64,000 nt of DNA from HGM13006 sp963650135 (GTDB lineage Bacteria; Bacillota; Clostridia; Oscillospirales; Oscillospiraceae), in assembly GCA_963650135.1 (NCBI GenBank), contig CAVJLG010000032.1, positions 14,489-78,488 of the forward strand, written 5' to 3'. A program made the position numbers and the translations under genes. Positions within the stretch are counted from its first letter, which is position 1. Each line of letters begins with the position of its first letter. The notes under the pieces were generated by a model. The model was not told where the DNA came from. It saw only the letters and a program-made list of their open reading frames with translations, and did not search any database. Below, in pieces: positions 16,755-24,635 of this stretch.

Positions 16755-17488
16755 CAGTAGAAGAAAAGCTGGATCTTGCGGAACGTCTTACCCGCCAGGC
16801 CAATGATTACCGCGAAATCTACAATACCATCTCCGCGCAGATGTATTACCTCCAGGTACAGCAGCATCAGGCCGTCATCGACCACTGCTGGTCCGCCCGG
16901 GAAGATATCAGCTTTGGCCCCGCCCAGGGCCGGGAAGCGGTATTGGACTTTCTCATTCGGGAGTCCGATCGGAAAAAACAGCAGAAGCTGGCCCTTGCCC
17001 ACAAATATCACGGCGTGGAAATCACTCCGGCGCATTTGGGGGTGGGCGATTTGGAATCGAGAATCGCCGCAAATCCCTATATCGTCATTGCAGCGGACCG
17101 CAAGACCGCCCAGGGCGTATGGTTTTCCCCCGCAGTGAAGGCCGAAATCGGTGAAGACGGAGAACTACACGGCGCCTATCTGCAAGAGCGCATCGGCGTG
17201 GACTTCGTTCTGGAACACGATCAATGGCGCATCTGGCACTACAACGTCTATCCGGATTTCACCGCAGCGCTGCCGGACTACACCTTTGACGACAGCCGGT
17301 ATGAGGGCCGCACCTTTGACGAGGCGGGCGCGCCCAATGAGGAGCACACCAACAAACGGCCCGAGGGCCCGCCGGACGACGGAAACCGCCCCATGCCCTA
17401 CTGCGCCGAATCCATTCCCGTATGGAAGCCGCCGCTGCCAACGGAATATTCCGCCTGGACCCCAGCGGAAGACATGCCGATTATGTAA
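16751..17488 (+). CDS. NTF2/SnoaL-like protein (NTF2-e)
   Basis: The start ATG overlaps the NTF2-d stop (ATGA) with GGAGGAGGG upstream. The 245-residue product carries DYREIYNTISAQMYYLQVQQ, GVGDLESRIAANPYIVIAAD followed by RKTAQGVWF, VDFVLEHDQWRIWHYNVYPD and the tail PPLPTEYSAW. Motif spacing matches NTF2-d and -f. Cytosolic. Three consecutive near-equal paralogues suggest recent tandem duplication, possibly giving a hetero-oligomer or related substrates. Confidence 0.77.
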   Translation: MTVEEKLDLAERLTRQANDYREIYNTISAQMYYLQVQQHQAVIDHCWSAREDISFGPAQGREAVLDFLIRESDRKKQQKLALAHKYHGVEITPAHLGVGDLESRIAANPYIVIAADRKTAQGVWFSPAVKAEIGEDGELHGAYLQERIGVDFVLEHDQWRIWHYNVYPDFTAALPDYTFDDSRYEGRTFDEAGAPNEEHTNKRPEGPPDDGNRPMPYCAESIPVWKPPLPTEYSAWTPAEDMPIM

Positions 17489-17500
17489 GGAGGGACGCAC

Positions 17501-18229
17501 ATGACACTGGAAGAACGAGCAAGCAAAGCGCTGTTTGAAGCGGAAAAAGCCGGCGCTTATCAAGGCATTATGAACTGTGTGGCGGCCCATCTCTACAGCT
17601 ATCGCGCCCAGGCGCAGCAAAACGAGATTGACGTCTACTGGTCCAACCGCCACGACGAAATCAGCTATTGGGACAACAACGGCTATGAGGCCATCCGGAA
17701 TTTCTTCGTGGTCACCAACGGCGAAAATATGCGGAAACGAAAGCTGGAGCTGATTCACCGCTTTCATCCGGAGGTGGCCGTTTGCAAGGAGAATGAGGGC
17801 ATGGGCGATATGGTCGCCAAGGGCGCCTCTACCCCCTATGTGGTGATCGCCGAGGACGGTCAAAGTGCAAAGGGCCTGTGGATGACCCCGGGCAACTGCA
17901 CCGAGGTGGGCCTGGACTGCCGCCCCAAGGTTGCGCATATGCACGAAAAGCTTGGCATTGTGGCGGTAAAGGACGACGACGGTCAGTGGCGAATCTTGAA
18001 GCTCCGGACCTATGTGGAATTCGTCACCCAGCTGCCCTCCGAGCTATTGGCGCAGGGTCCCAATCATAGGACCTGTGACCCTGACGGAGAAGTGCCTCAG
18101 CAGCCCCCCATGCCCAGCGCCTACAGCATCTTTACCAAGGCGGCCTATTATCCGCCCATGCCGGAAGCCTATGATACCTGGAGCGAGGATACGGCCCTGG
18201 TAAAGTGGAATCCCAAGGAAACGCACTGA
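17501..18229 (+). CDS. NTF2/SnoaL-like protein (NTF2-f)
   Basis: TAAGGAGGG precedes ATG 17501, 12 bp after the NTF2-e stop. The 242-residue protein has AYQGIMNCVAAHLYSYRAQA, GMGDMVAKGASTPYVVIAED followed by GQSAKGLWMTPG, VAVKDDDGQWRILKLRTYVE and the tail PPMPEAYDTW. No signal peptide. Third of the tandem trio and directly ahead of SBP3. Confidence 0.77.
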   Translation: MTLEERASKALFEAEKAGAYQGIMNCVAAHLYSYRAQAQQNEIDVYWSNRHDEISYWDNNGYEAIRNFFVVTNGENMRKRKLELIHRFHPEVAVCKENEGMGDMVAKGASTPYVVIAEDGQSAKGLWMTPGNCTEVGLDCRPKVAHMHEKLGIVAVKDDDGQWRILKLRTYVEFVTQLPSELLAQGPNHRTCDPDGEVPQQPPMPSAYSIFTKAAYYPPMPEAYDTWSEDTALVKWNPKETH

Positions 18230-18260
18230 CCGATAAAAATAGGAAAGGATGAACCCAAAC

Positions 18261-19973
18261 ATGAAAAAGATTGTTGCATTCCTGTTAGCCCTGACCATGC
18301 TATGCTCCATGGCAGCCTGCGGGTCAAATGCCGAATCGGCAGGCTCCTCCGACGCTGCCACCTCCGAAGCAGCTACCCAGCAGCCCGCCCAGTCCGCAGC
18401 GGAAGCCACCCCGGAAGCCGACCAGCCGGAAAGCGCCCCGGAAGCATCCCAAGCGGAAGCAGCCCCGGAAACTGCCATCAGCTATCCCCTGGCCGATCCG
18501 GTTACCCTGACCGCACTGGGCGCCATTTACCAGCCCCGTACCGCCGACAAGATTACCTCCTGGAGTGAGTCGCTCCAGTATGTCGAAGCAGCCAAGGCCA
18601 CCGGCGTTACCATCGACATGACCTGTGTTGCCTCTTCGGCCCAGCAGGAGCAGACCCAGCTTGTGATTTCCTCCGGGGATTATCCCCAGCTGATGACCAG
18701 CCTGAATATGTACTATCAGGTCAACGATCTGGTAGAGCAGGAAATCGTCATCGACCTGATGCCCTATCTTGAAACCTATGCCCCGGACTACTACCAGACC
18801 ATTCAGGACATGGGCTATGACAAGGACATCATCACCGACGACGGCGTATCCCCCTGCACCTATTATGTAAACGAGGGCGTTCCCAACACCGGCATGATGA
18901 TTCGGAAGGACCTTCTGGAAAAGGCCGGACTGGATATTCCCGTCACCTATGAGGATTACGACGAGGTGATGGCGGCGTTCAAGGACCAGGGCGTGAAGGA
19001 GCCCTTTGTTCTCGACGGCACCAGCACCGGATGCAGCGACGTATACAATGCGGGCCTTGAAGTGCAGCTCTTCTCCCACCCCATTCTGGGCAGCGGCAAC
19101 GACGGCTTCTATCAGGTGGACGGCCAGGTGAAGTTCGGCTATCTGGAAGAGGGCTTTGTCACCTACATGACCCAGATGGCAGACTGGTTCCAGAAGGGCT
19201 ACATCAGCCCCGACTACATCAGCGAAAACGAGAACAACAACGCCGAATCCTTTACCGGTAAAATCGTCGCCGGTGATGTGGGCGCCGTCACCGCAGGCCG
19301 CACCAATCTCGACACCTATAACACAGAGGGTAAGGCAAACAATGCGGAATTTGAGCTGGTTGCAATCCCCTCTCCCCGGAAGGAAGCAGGTCAGGTCATT
19401 CACCTGGGCCCCTATCGCCAGAGTTCCCTGAGCAGCGGCTTCTATGCCACCAGCGCCTGCTCCGATTCCGACCTTGAAGCCCTGCTGGCATGGCACAACT
19501 ACTGGTTTACCCCCGACGGCGATATGCTCACCAACTATGGCGTGGAGGGTTTGACCTATGAGATGCAGGACGGCAAGCCTGTATTCACCGACATGATTAC
19601 CAACAACCCCGACGGCCTGACCCTGACCCAGACCACCTATATTTACATCGGTCAGATGGGCGTTATCGACAACAGCCGCGAAGACCAGTGGTACTCCGAG
19701 GCCACCGTTTCCGCCAAGGACATTTGGAGCGAGAATGTGGATAATGCCTGGAAGCTTCCCGGCGCTTGCAGCATGACCGCCGACGAGGCCAGCGAATATT
19801 CCTCCACCTTCAGCGATATCCAGACCTATATTTCCGAGATGCTGCCCAAGTTTATCATGGGTGACGAACCCATCGAGAACCTCTCCGCCTTCCAGACGCA
19901 GATTCAGTCCATGGGCATCGACACCTGCATTGCCGATTGGCAGAGCGCACTGGATCGCTACAACGCAAGATAA
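18261..19973 (+). CDS. solute-binding lipoprotein (SBP3)
   Basis: The start is set at ATG 18261 (MKKIVAFLLALTMLCSMAAC), because an earlier in-frame ATG at 18249 overlaps the AGGAAAGG site. Lipobox SMAAC gives lipidated Cys20, then a Ser/Ala/Pro/Glu linker to about residue 75. The mature protein resembles SBP1 and SBP2 (LVISSGDYPQLM, IDLMPYLETYAPDYYQ, MMIRKDLLEKAGLD, C-terminal QSALDRYNAR). Length 570 is normal for LplA-type proteins. Co-transcribed with NTF2-d/e/f. The ligand is unknown and no permease is adjacent. Confidence 0.9.
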   Translation: MKKIVAFLLALTMLCSMAACGSNAESAGSSDAATSEAATQQPAQSAAEATPEADQPESAPEASQAEAAPETAISYPLADPVTLTALGAIYQPRTADKITSWSESLQYVEAAKATGVTIDMTCVASSAQQEQTQLVISSGDYPQLMTSLNMYYQVNDLVEQEIVIDLMPYLETYAPDYYQTIQDMGYDKDIITDDGVSPCTYYVNEGVPNTGMMIRKDLLEKAGLDIPVTYEDYDEVMAAFKDQGVKEPFVLDGTSTGCSDVYNAGLEVQLFSHPILGSGNDGFYQVDGQVKFGYLEEGFVTYMTQMADWFQKGYISPDYISENENNNAESFTGKIVAGDVGAVTAGRTNLDTYNTEGKANNAEFELVAIPSPRKEAGQVIHLGPYRQSSLSSGFYATSACSDSDLEALLAWHNYWFTPDGDMLTNYGVEGLTYEMQDGKPVFTDMITNNPDGLTLTQTTYIYIGQMGVIDNSREDQWYSEATVSAKDIWSENVDNAWKLPGACSMTADEASEYSSTFSDIQTYISEMLPKFIMGDEPIENLSAFQTQIQSMGIDTCIADWQSALDRYNAR

Positions 19974-19986
19974 TATCCCCCCAATT

Positions 19987-20025
19987 GAAACTGGAGCCTG
20001 GTATGCGCTACCGGACTCCAGTTTC
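19987..20025 (+). other. intercistronic hairpin between SBP3 and BH2
   Basis: GAAACTGGAG pairs with CTCCAGTTTC, and the inner GGTA/TACC pairs extend the stem, closing on TGCGC. There is no T-tract, so it is more likely an mRNA stabiliser or processing site than a terminator. It carries the GAAACTGG core also seen at 15861-15941. Confidence 0.6.
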
Positions 20026-20089
20026 CAAACTCCCAGGAAGCGGACTGTCCGGCAGCCCGCTTCCCCGCCGCCATAGAAAGGACAATGAT

Positions 20090-21766
20090 ATGGAAGAAAA
20101 GAAGGAACCCCGCCAGGAGCGTCCGGAGCTGCCCAAAGAGCCGGTGATCTCCTGGGCCGAACGCAATCTCCGGGATTTTTCTCAATTATCCGACCCGGAA
20201 GCCGCAATTTTTGCACTGGATCTTTCGCTGCTGGAGCCGATTTCCCAAGCGGACGGATGGTACTTTGCGCCGGAGATGATCGTAACACCAGACGCGCTGC
20301 AAACCGCCCTGGGCCGGTATGCCGCCGATGCACGCCCGCCCATTCCGGACGAACCCATGACCAAAATGGCCGCTGCCCGCTGGCTGATGGATACCATGCA
20401 AGCCGCCGACGGAACAGCAGCTCTTCCGAAGCTATATTATAAACAGCCCATCGCCCCAACGGAAGGAACCGTAACGCTAAACCACGCCCTGCTGCTCACC
20501 GATACCGCCAGCGCAATCGAAAGCGGCGGCACTGCCGAAACGATACTCCGGAACTGCCAGGTGCTGGGGGTAACTGCCGGTGAGACAAAGCCGCTGGAGG
20601 GCCCACCCTCGGGACTTCTGGTGGCCGGAAACATGCGTGCCAATCTGATTATGGGCCAGTCCCAGGCCTACTATATTGGCTCCAGCGTCACGGTCCCCAA
20701 CTGGGCCGTATACGCAACCGACGGTGCGCGGCCCATAGAGCAGCCCGGGCAGAAGGAGCTCAGCGTATATGTATACGGCTCTGAGGGCACTGCCATACAC
20801 GGCGGCTATGGCACCTATTCCGACCTGTTCTGCAACGTATACCTCTTCGGCTCCACCCTGACCGTGCCCGAAATCGGCGCCATCAGCGGAACCTTTGGAA
20901 AGCTGACCCTGGGCACCATTGGGCAGGGCGAGCATTTCTCTGAGCTTGCCCCGGTGCTTACGGAGAAGGATCGAAGCCAGAATCCCGAGAAAAACAAGGG
21001 CACGGTTGTCCGCTCCGGATGCACGGCACTGATGATCCATTGCGTATCGCTCCCGCCCTATTGGGGCCGCCCGGGCTACAGTCAGGCAGAGCTGCCGTTC
21101 CACAGCGGTGTGGTGGAGATCCGGGACAGCACGCTGGAGACGGATTTGTCACTGGCGAAGGCGATTGAATATCCCGCTGCGGCAAATGCCTATATCGCCC
21201 ATCATCGCGGCTCTGTTATCCTGGTGAAAAGCTGCAATGCGCAGATTCGGATGCAGCGGAGCCGACTCATCCCCGATTCCCGGGGCACCGGCGCGATTCT
21301 GCACACGGTCATCAACAGCGACATTGCTTTTAGCGTCAAGGTGCCGGAGGGAACGGTGTATCCCGGCATTCGCGCCAGCTTTACGGATATGGAAATGCAG
21401 GGGGATATTCTCCACGAGGATTACCAGCGCGACCTGTTCCTCACCATGGAACGGGTGCAGTTTACCGGAAAAATCGTCACCGGCACCGCAGAAACCTGGA
21501 ACGAAACCGCCGCCCAGGAGGGCTTCCCGGAATATATCATCGACCCCGACGGCTATCAGACCATACACGGCGCTTATCTGCGACTGGAGCAGGGCGCATG
21601 CTGGACCGTAACGGGCCGGAGTACCCTGCGGGAGCTGATTTTGGAGCCCGGGGCAGCCATTCAGGCACAGCACGGCAGTGTTACCATGCTGCTCGGCGGC
21701 GTTCCCACAACTCTGGAGCCGGGATGCTACCGCGGCGAAATCGTTTTGCAGCCGGACGAGACATAA
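20090..21766 (+). CDS. probable cytosolic beta-helix-like protein, 558 aa (BH2)
   Basis: The start is ATG 20090 (MEEKKEPRQERPELPKEPV), with GAAAGGA upstream; a longer in-frame extension would run through the hairpin. No signal peptide. The body consists of short repeating beta-strand units (AETILRNCQVLGVT, KELSVYVYGSEGTAIHGG, GSVILVKSCNAQIRMQRSRL) and ends with GGVPTTLEPGCYRGEIVLQP, closely matching units in BH1. Like BH1 it follows an SBP gene. Beta-helix fold is inferred from the repeat pattern; function is unknown. Confidence 0.62.
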   Translation: MEEKKEPRQERPELPKEPVISWAERNLRDFSQLSDPEAAIFALDLSLLEPISQADGWYFAPEMIVTPDALQTALGRYAADARPPIPDEPMTKMAAARWLMDTMQAADGTAALPKLYYKQPIAPTEGTVTLNHALLLTDTASAIESGGTAETILRNCQVLGVTAGETKPLEGPPSGLLVAGNMRANLIMGQSQAYYIGSSVTVPNWAVYATDGARPIEQPGQKELSVYVYGSEGTAIHGGYGTYSDLFCNVYLFGSTLTVPEIGAISGTFGKLTLGTIGQGEHFSELAPVLTEKDRSQNPEKNKGTVVRSGCTALMIHCVSLPPYWGRPGYSQAELPFHSGVVEIRDSTLETDLSLAKAIEYPAAANAYIAHHRGSVILVKSCNAQIRMQRSRLIPDSRGTGAILHTVINSDIAFSVKVPEGTVYPGIRASFTDMEMQGDILHEDYQRDLFLTMERVQFTGKIVTGTAETWNETAAQEGFPEYIIDPDGYQTIHGAYLRLEQGACWTVTGRSTLRELILEPGAAIQAQHGSVTMLLGGVPTTLEPGCYRGEIVLQPDET

Positions 21767-21781
21767 CAAGGAGGAATTCCG

Positions 21782-22678
21782 ATGGAACAGCAATTGCAGC
21801 AGCTAATGAATGAACTTACTGCCATGAAGCAGCAGATGGAGGCCCTTCAGCAGGACCTGGACCGTCAGCGCCAGCGCCAGCAGGATTATCGGGAAATTTG
21901 CAACGCCATTGCAGCCCATTCCTACTGCTATAACTGCCACCGCCAGGACTATGAGGTAGAGCATTTCTGGACCAAGCAGCAGCCCGATTCCTATTACAAC
22001 GCCTGCACCAGTCCCGAGGGCGTGAAAGCATACTATGTGGGCAATACGAAAAAGGCCAGAGATCGCCAGCGGGAAATCGTCCGGGACGTTTATGGCGTTG
22101 ACCTAAGCGAGCCGGAGAATGTGGGCTATCGGGTGTTTAATATGCTGGGCAGCCCCTATGTGGTCATTGCCGAGGACGGAAAGACCGCCCAGGGAATCTG
22201 GATGGAGTTTTCCTATAAGAGCCACCTGGACAATGACGGTAAGCCCTGCCCCAATGCCTCTCTGGGCAAAACCTGCGCGGAATTTGTCAAGGAAGACGGC
22301 ATGTGGAAAATCTGGCGGATGCGCGGAATGCCCGGCGGCTTTGACCTGGACATCCCTCTGGCACAGCGGAAATCTATGGACGAGATGACGGAGGAAGAGC
22401 GGGAATACACCATGCAGGAAATGAACTGGGCCTTCTTCCCCTTCTCCGAGGAGGAAAAGAAGGTGTTGAAGCAGCGCTTCCTGACCACCGAGCACGATCC
22501 CATGGGCTATGCGCCTACAGTTCCCTATGTGCCCACTGACCCGCCGCTGCCGGAGCCCTATGAGAGCTGGAACGACGATATTTCCCTGTTCCACTTCTCG
22601 GATGAGCCCTTCACCCTGCCCCCGCACATGCTGGCCTATGAGGCCCAGTGGAAAAAGGACCACGGCATCACCGACTGA
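21782..22678 (+). CDS. NTF2/SnoaL-like protein with N-terminal coiled coil (NTF2-g)
   Basis: ACAAGGAGG precedes ATG 21782. The 298-residue protein starts with a Gln-rich coiled coil (residues about 1-35: QQLQQLMNELTAMKQQMEAL) followed by the family core: HSYCYNCHRQDYEVEHFW, GSPYVVIAEDGKTAQGIWME, AEFVKEDGMWKIWRMRGM and PPLPEPYESWNDD. The coiled coil may mediate assembly with the other NTF2-like proteins. It is the last gene of the AraC-2-linked operon and is followed by a terminator. Confidence 0.77.
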   Translation: MEQQLQQLMNELTAMKQQMEALQQDLDRQRQRQQDYREICNAIAAHSYCYNCHRQDYEVEHFWTKQQPDSYYNACTSPEGVKAYYVGNTKKARDRQREIVRDVYGVDLSEPENVGYRVFNMLGSPYVVIAEDGKTAQGIWMEFSYKSHLDNDGKPCPNASLGKTCAEFVKEDGMWKIWRMRGMPGGFDLDIPLAQRKSMDEMTEEEREYTMQEMNWAFFPFSEEEKKVLKQRFLTTEHDPMGYAPTVPYVPTDPPLPEPYESWNDDISLFHFSDEPFTLPPHMLAYEAQWKKDHGITD

Positions 22679-22702
22679 GCTTAATTGACAAAATAAACGC
22701 AC

Positions 22703-22737
22703 AAAAGGCCGCTACGAAAGTAGCGACCTTTTTCTAT
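22703..22737. terminator. terminator between NTF2-g and MATE gene
   Basis: AAAGGCCGCTAC and GTAGCGACCTTT form a stem with a GAAA tetraloop and one mismatch, followed by TTTTCT. Symmetry and A-run on the other side allow use by the converging MATE transcript as well. Confidence 0.85.
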
Positions 22738-22743
22738 GCTTTC

Positions 22744-24078
22744 TCAATAGTGATAGACGCCCCGTTTGGCGATCAGGAATATTCCGCCCACGATCATCGA
22801 CATCACCTCAGCGGCAACCACTGCAATCCAAACGCCGTCGATTCCCCAAATCACCGGGAACAGTAGGATCGCCGTGCACTGGAACACCAGGGTCCGCAGG
22901 AACGAGACAATTGCCGAGGTCAAGCCGTCGTTCAGCGCCGTAAAGAAGCTGGACGTAAAAATACCAAAGCCCATAAACAAGAAGGACAGGGAGAAAACCC
23001 GGAAGCCCCTTACCGTCAGCGCCAGCAGCTCCTGGTCATAGCCCACGAAAAATGCCGACAGCGGCGTTGCCAGTACCTCGGCGGCAATGGTCATGGTAAT
23101 GCCCAGCGTGGTAAGGATCACCAGGCTTTTCTTCAGCAGGCCGTGCAGCTCTTGGGTATTCTCTGCGCCAAAGTGATAGCTGACCACCGGGGCCATGCCC
23201 ACGCAGTAGCCCACAAACGTCGAGGCGAAAATCATGCTGACATACATCATAACGCCGTAGGCCGCAATGCCGTTCTCCCCCGCCAGCTTCATCAGCTGCG
23301 CATTATATAAAATGCCCACAATGCTCATGGAAATATTGCTCATAAACTCCGAGGAGCCGTTGATGCAGGCCTTCCGCAGTGCGCTGCCGTCAAAATGCGT
23401 TTTCCCCAGCCGGAGGAAGCTGCTGTTTTTCCGGAAGAAATAGAACAAAGGCACCATGCCGCCCACCGTCTGGGCCACTGCGGTTGCAATCGCCGCACCC
23501 TCCAGCTTATGGGCCTGGGGCAGTGAAATCACCAGCACCGCATCCAAAATCATATTGGTCAGGCCGGAAATAATCGTAACAACCAGCCCCAGTCTGGGCT
23601 TTTCCGCCGCCACAAAAAAGCTCTGGAACATCACCTGGAGCACATAAAAGGGCATTGCCGCCAGAATAATCCGGGCATAGACCACGCAGTTTTCCAGCAG
23701 CGCCCCCTCTGCCCCCAGCAGCTGGGCCACCGGGCGGATGAAGACAAAGCCCAGAATCGTAAATCCCACACCGATGATAAACGCCGCATAGACCAGCAGC
23801 GAAAAATAGCGATTGGCCCGCTCCCGATCCCCGGCGCCATAGGTAGCCGCCACCAGGGCCGTGCCGCCGGTGCCCAGCATAAAGCCCACGGTGCCCAAAA
23901 TCATCAGCACCGGCATAATCAGGTTAATTGCCGCAAAGGGCGTTTTTCCCGCAAAATTCGAGATAAAAAATCCGTCTACAATGCTGTAAATGGAGGTGAC
24001 GATCATCATTGCAACGGTTGGCAGCGTAAAACGCAGCAGCTTTGGATAGGTAAAATGCTCAGATAATTGAATTTGCAT
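22744..24078 (-). CDS. MATE family efflux transporter
   Basis: 444 residues with twelve predicted hydrophobic segments in the two-lobed MATE arrangement (PTVAMMIVTSIYSIVDGFFI at the start of lobe 1, SNISMSIVGILYNAQLMKLA in lobe 2). MATE pumps export cationic drugs and toxins with Na+ or H+. AAGGAG precedes the ATG. It is 9 bp downstream of the MarR gene and co-transcribed with it, implying drug- or ligand-responsive expression. Substrate unknown. Confidence 0.92.
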   Translation of the reverse strand: MQIQLSEHFTYPKLLRFTLPTVAMMIVTSIYSIVDGFFISNFAGKTPFAAINLIMPVLMILGTVGFMLGTGGTALVAATYGAGDRERANRYFSLLVYAAFIIGVGFTILGFVFIRPVAQLLGAEGALLENCVVYARIILAAMPFYVLQVMFQSFFVAAEKPRLGLVVTIISGLTNMILDAVLVISLPQAHKLEGAAIATAVAQTVGGMVPLFYFFRKNSSFLRLGKTHFDGSALRKACINGSSEFMSNISMSIVGILYNAQLMKLAGENGIAAYGVMMYVSMIFASTFVGYCVGMAPVVSYHFGAENTQELHGLLKKSLVILTTLGITMTIAAEVLATPLSAFFVGYDQELLALTVRGFRVFSLSFLFMGFGIFTSSFFTALNDGLTSAIVSFLRTLVFQCTAILLFPVIWGIDGVWIAVVAAEVMSMIVGGIFLIAKRGVYHY

Positions 24079-24087
24079 AAAATCTCC

Positions 24088-24525
24088 TTATAGTGCCTCA
24101 ATTTCGCGGCGCAGACATGCCACGTCCTTTTCCATGAGGCGGATGTAGGTGCTGATTTCCTCTTCGGTCCAGCCGTCGAAGGCGGCCATTTCTGCGGCAA
24201 ACAGCCTTGCAGCGGTTTTTTGTATATACTGCTCCCCCTGCTCGGTTAGAACAATCCGCTTGGACCGGCCATTGTAGGGCTCCAGATAGAGAATCTGTGC
24301 CGCCTCCAGGCTCCGAATGGCAGAGTTGACGGTTTGGCGGCTGATGCCCGAGTTTTTATAAACATCGCTAAGCAGACAGTTTTCCCCCAGATCATAGATG
24401 GTATACAGCACAATGGAAACGCTGTCGCTCATCTTCAGCTTGCGCGATGCAAGATGGTAGATTGCATCGGTTTCCTTGCTCAGGTATGTGATTTGACGGA
24501 TTAACGCCCTGCGGTCTTGCGCCAT
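24088..24525 (-). CDS. MarR-family transcriptional regulator
   Basis: The start is ATG 24525 (MAQDRRALIRQITYLSKETD), supported by AAGGAG; a longer frame would begin inside the operator. The 145-residue protein has a winged helix typical of MarR (LLSDVYKNSGISRQTVNSAI, RSLEAAQILYLEPYNGRSKR, IVLTEQGEQY) flanked by dimerisation helices. It probably represses its own operon with the MATE pump and releases DNA on ligand binding, as usual in this family. The palindromic operator over the promoter (24543-24590) supports this. Confidence 0.92.
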   Translation of the reverse strand: MAQDRRALIRQITYLSKETDAIYHLASRKLKMSDSVSIVLYTIYDLGENCLLSDVYKNSGISRQTVNSAIRSLEAAQILYLEPYNGRSKRIVLTEQGEQYIQKTAARLFAAEMAAFDGWTEEEISTYIRLMEKDVACLRREIEAL

Positions 24526-24542
24526 AGAATCGCTCCTTCTTT

Positions 24543-24590
24543 GTACGAAATCATACATTGGATTATAGTATGATTTCCTACATTTGTCAA
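24543..24590 (-). promoter_or_regulatory. MarR-MATE promoter with overlapping inverted-repeat operator
   Basis: On the minus strand TTGACA (forward 24590-24585), a 17 bp spacer and TATAAT (24567-24562) match the housekeeping consensus exactly. The arms GTACGAAATCATA (24543-24555) and TATGATTTCCTAC (24569-24581) flank the -10 hexamer as an inverted repeat with one mismatch, an ideal MarR operator. Confidence 0.85.
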
Positions 24591-24592
24591 GT

Positions 24593-24635
24593 ACAAAAGC
24601 AGGCGCGATGCCGCTTATGCATCACGCCTGCCAAG
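24593..24635 (-). terminator. terminator of the SulP gene
   Basis: On the minus strand GCAGGCGTGATGC and GCATCGCGCCTGC form a 13 bp stem with one wobble pair, followed by TTTTG. It ends the SulP transcript just upstream of the MarR promoter. Confidence 0.75.

Noticed and set aside
18324..20459. Long minus-strand open frame opposite SBP3 and BH2
   Set aside because: It is the reverse shadow of genes with strong domain evidence and crosses the intercistronic hairpin.
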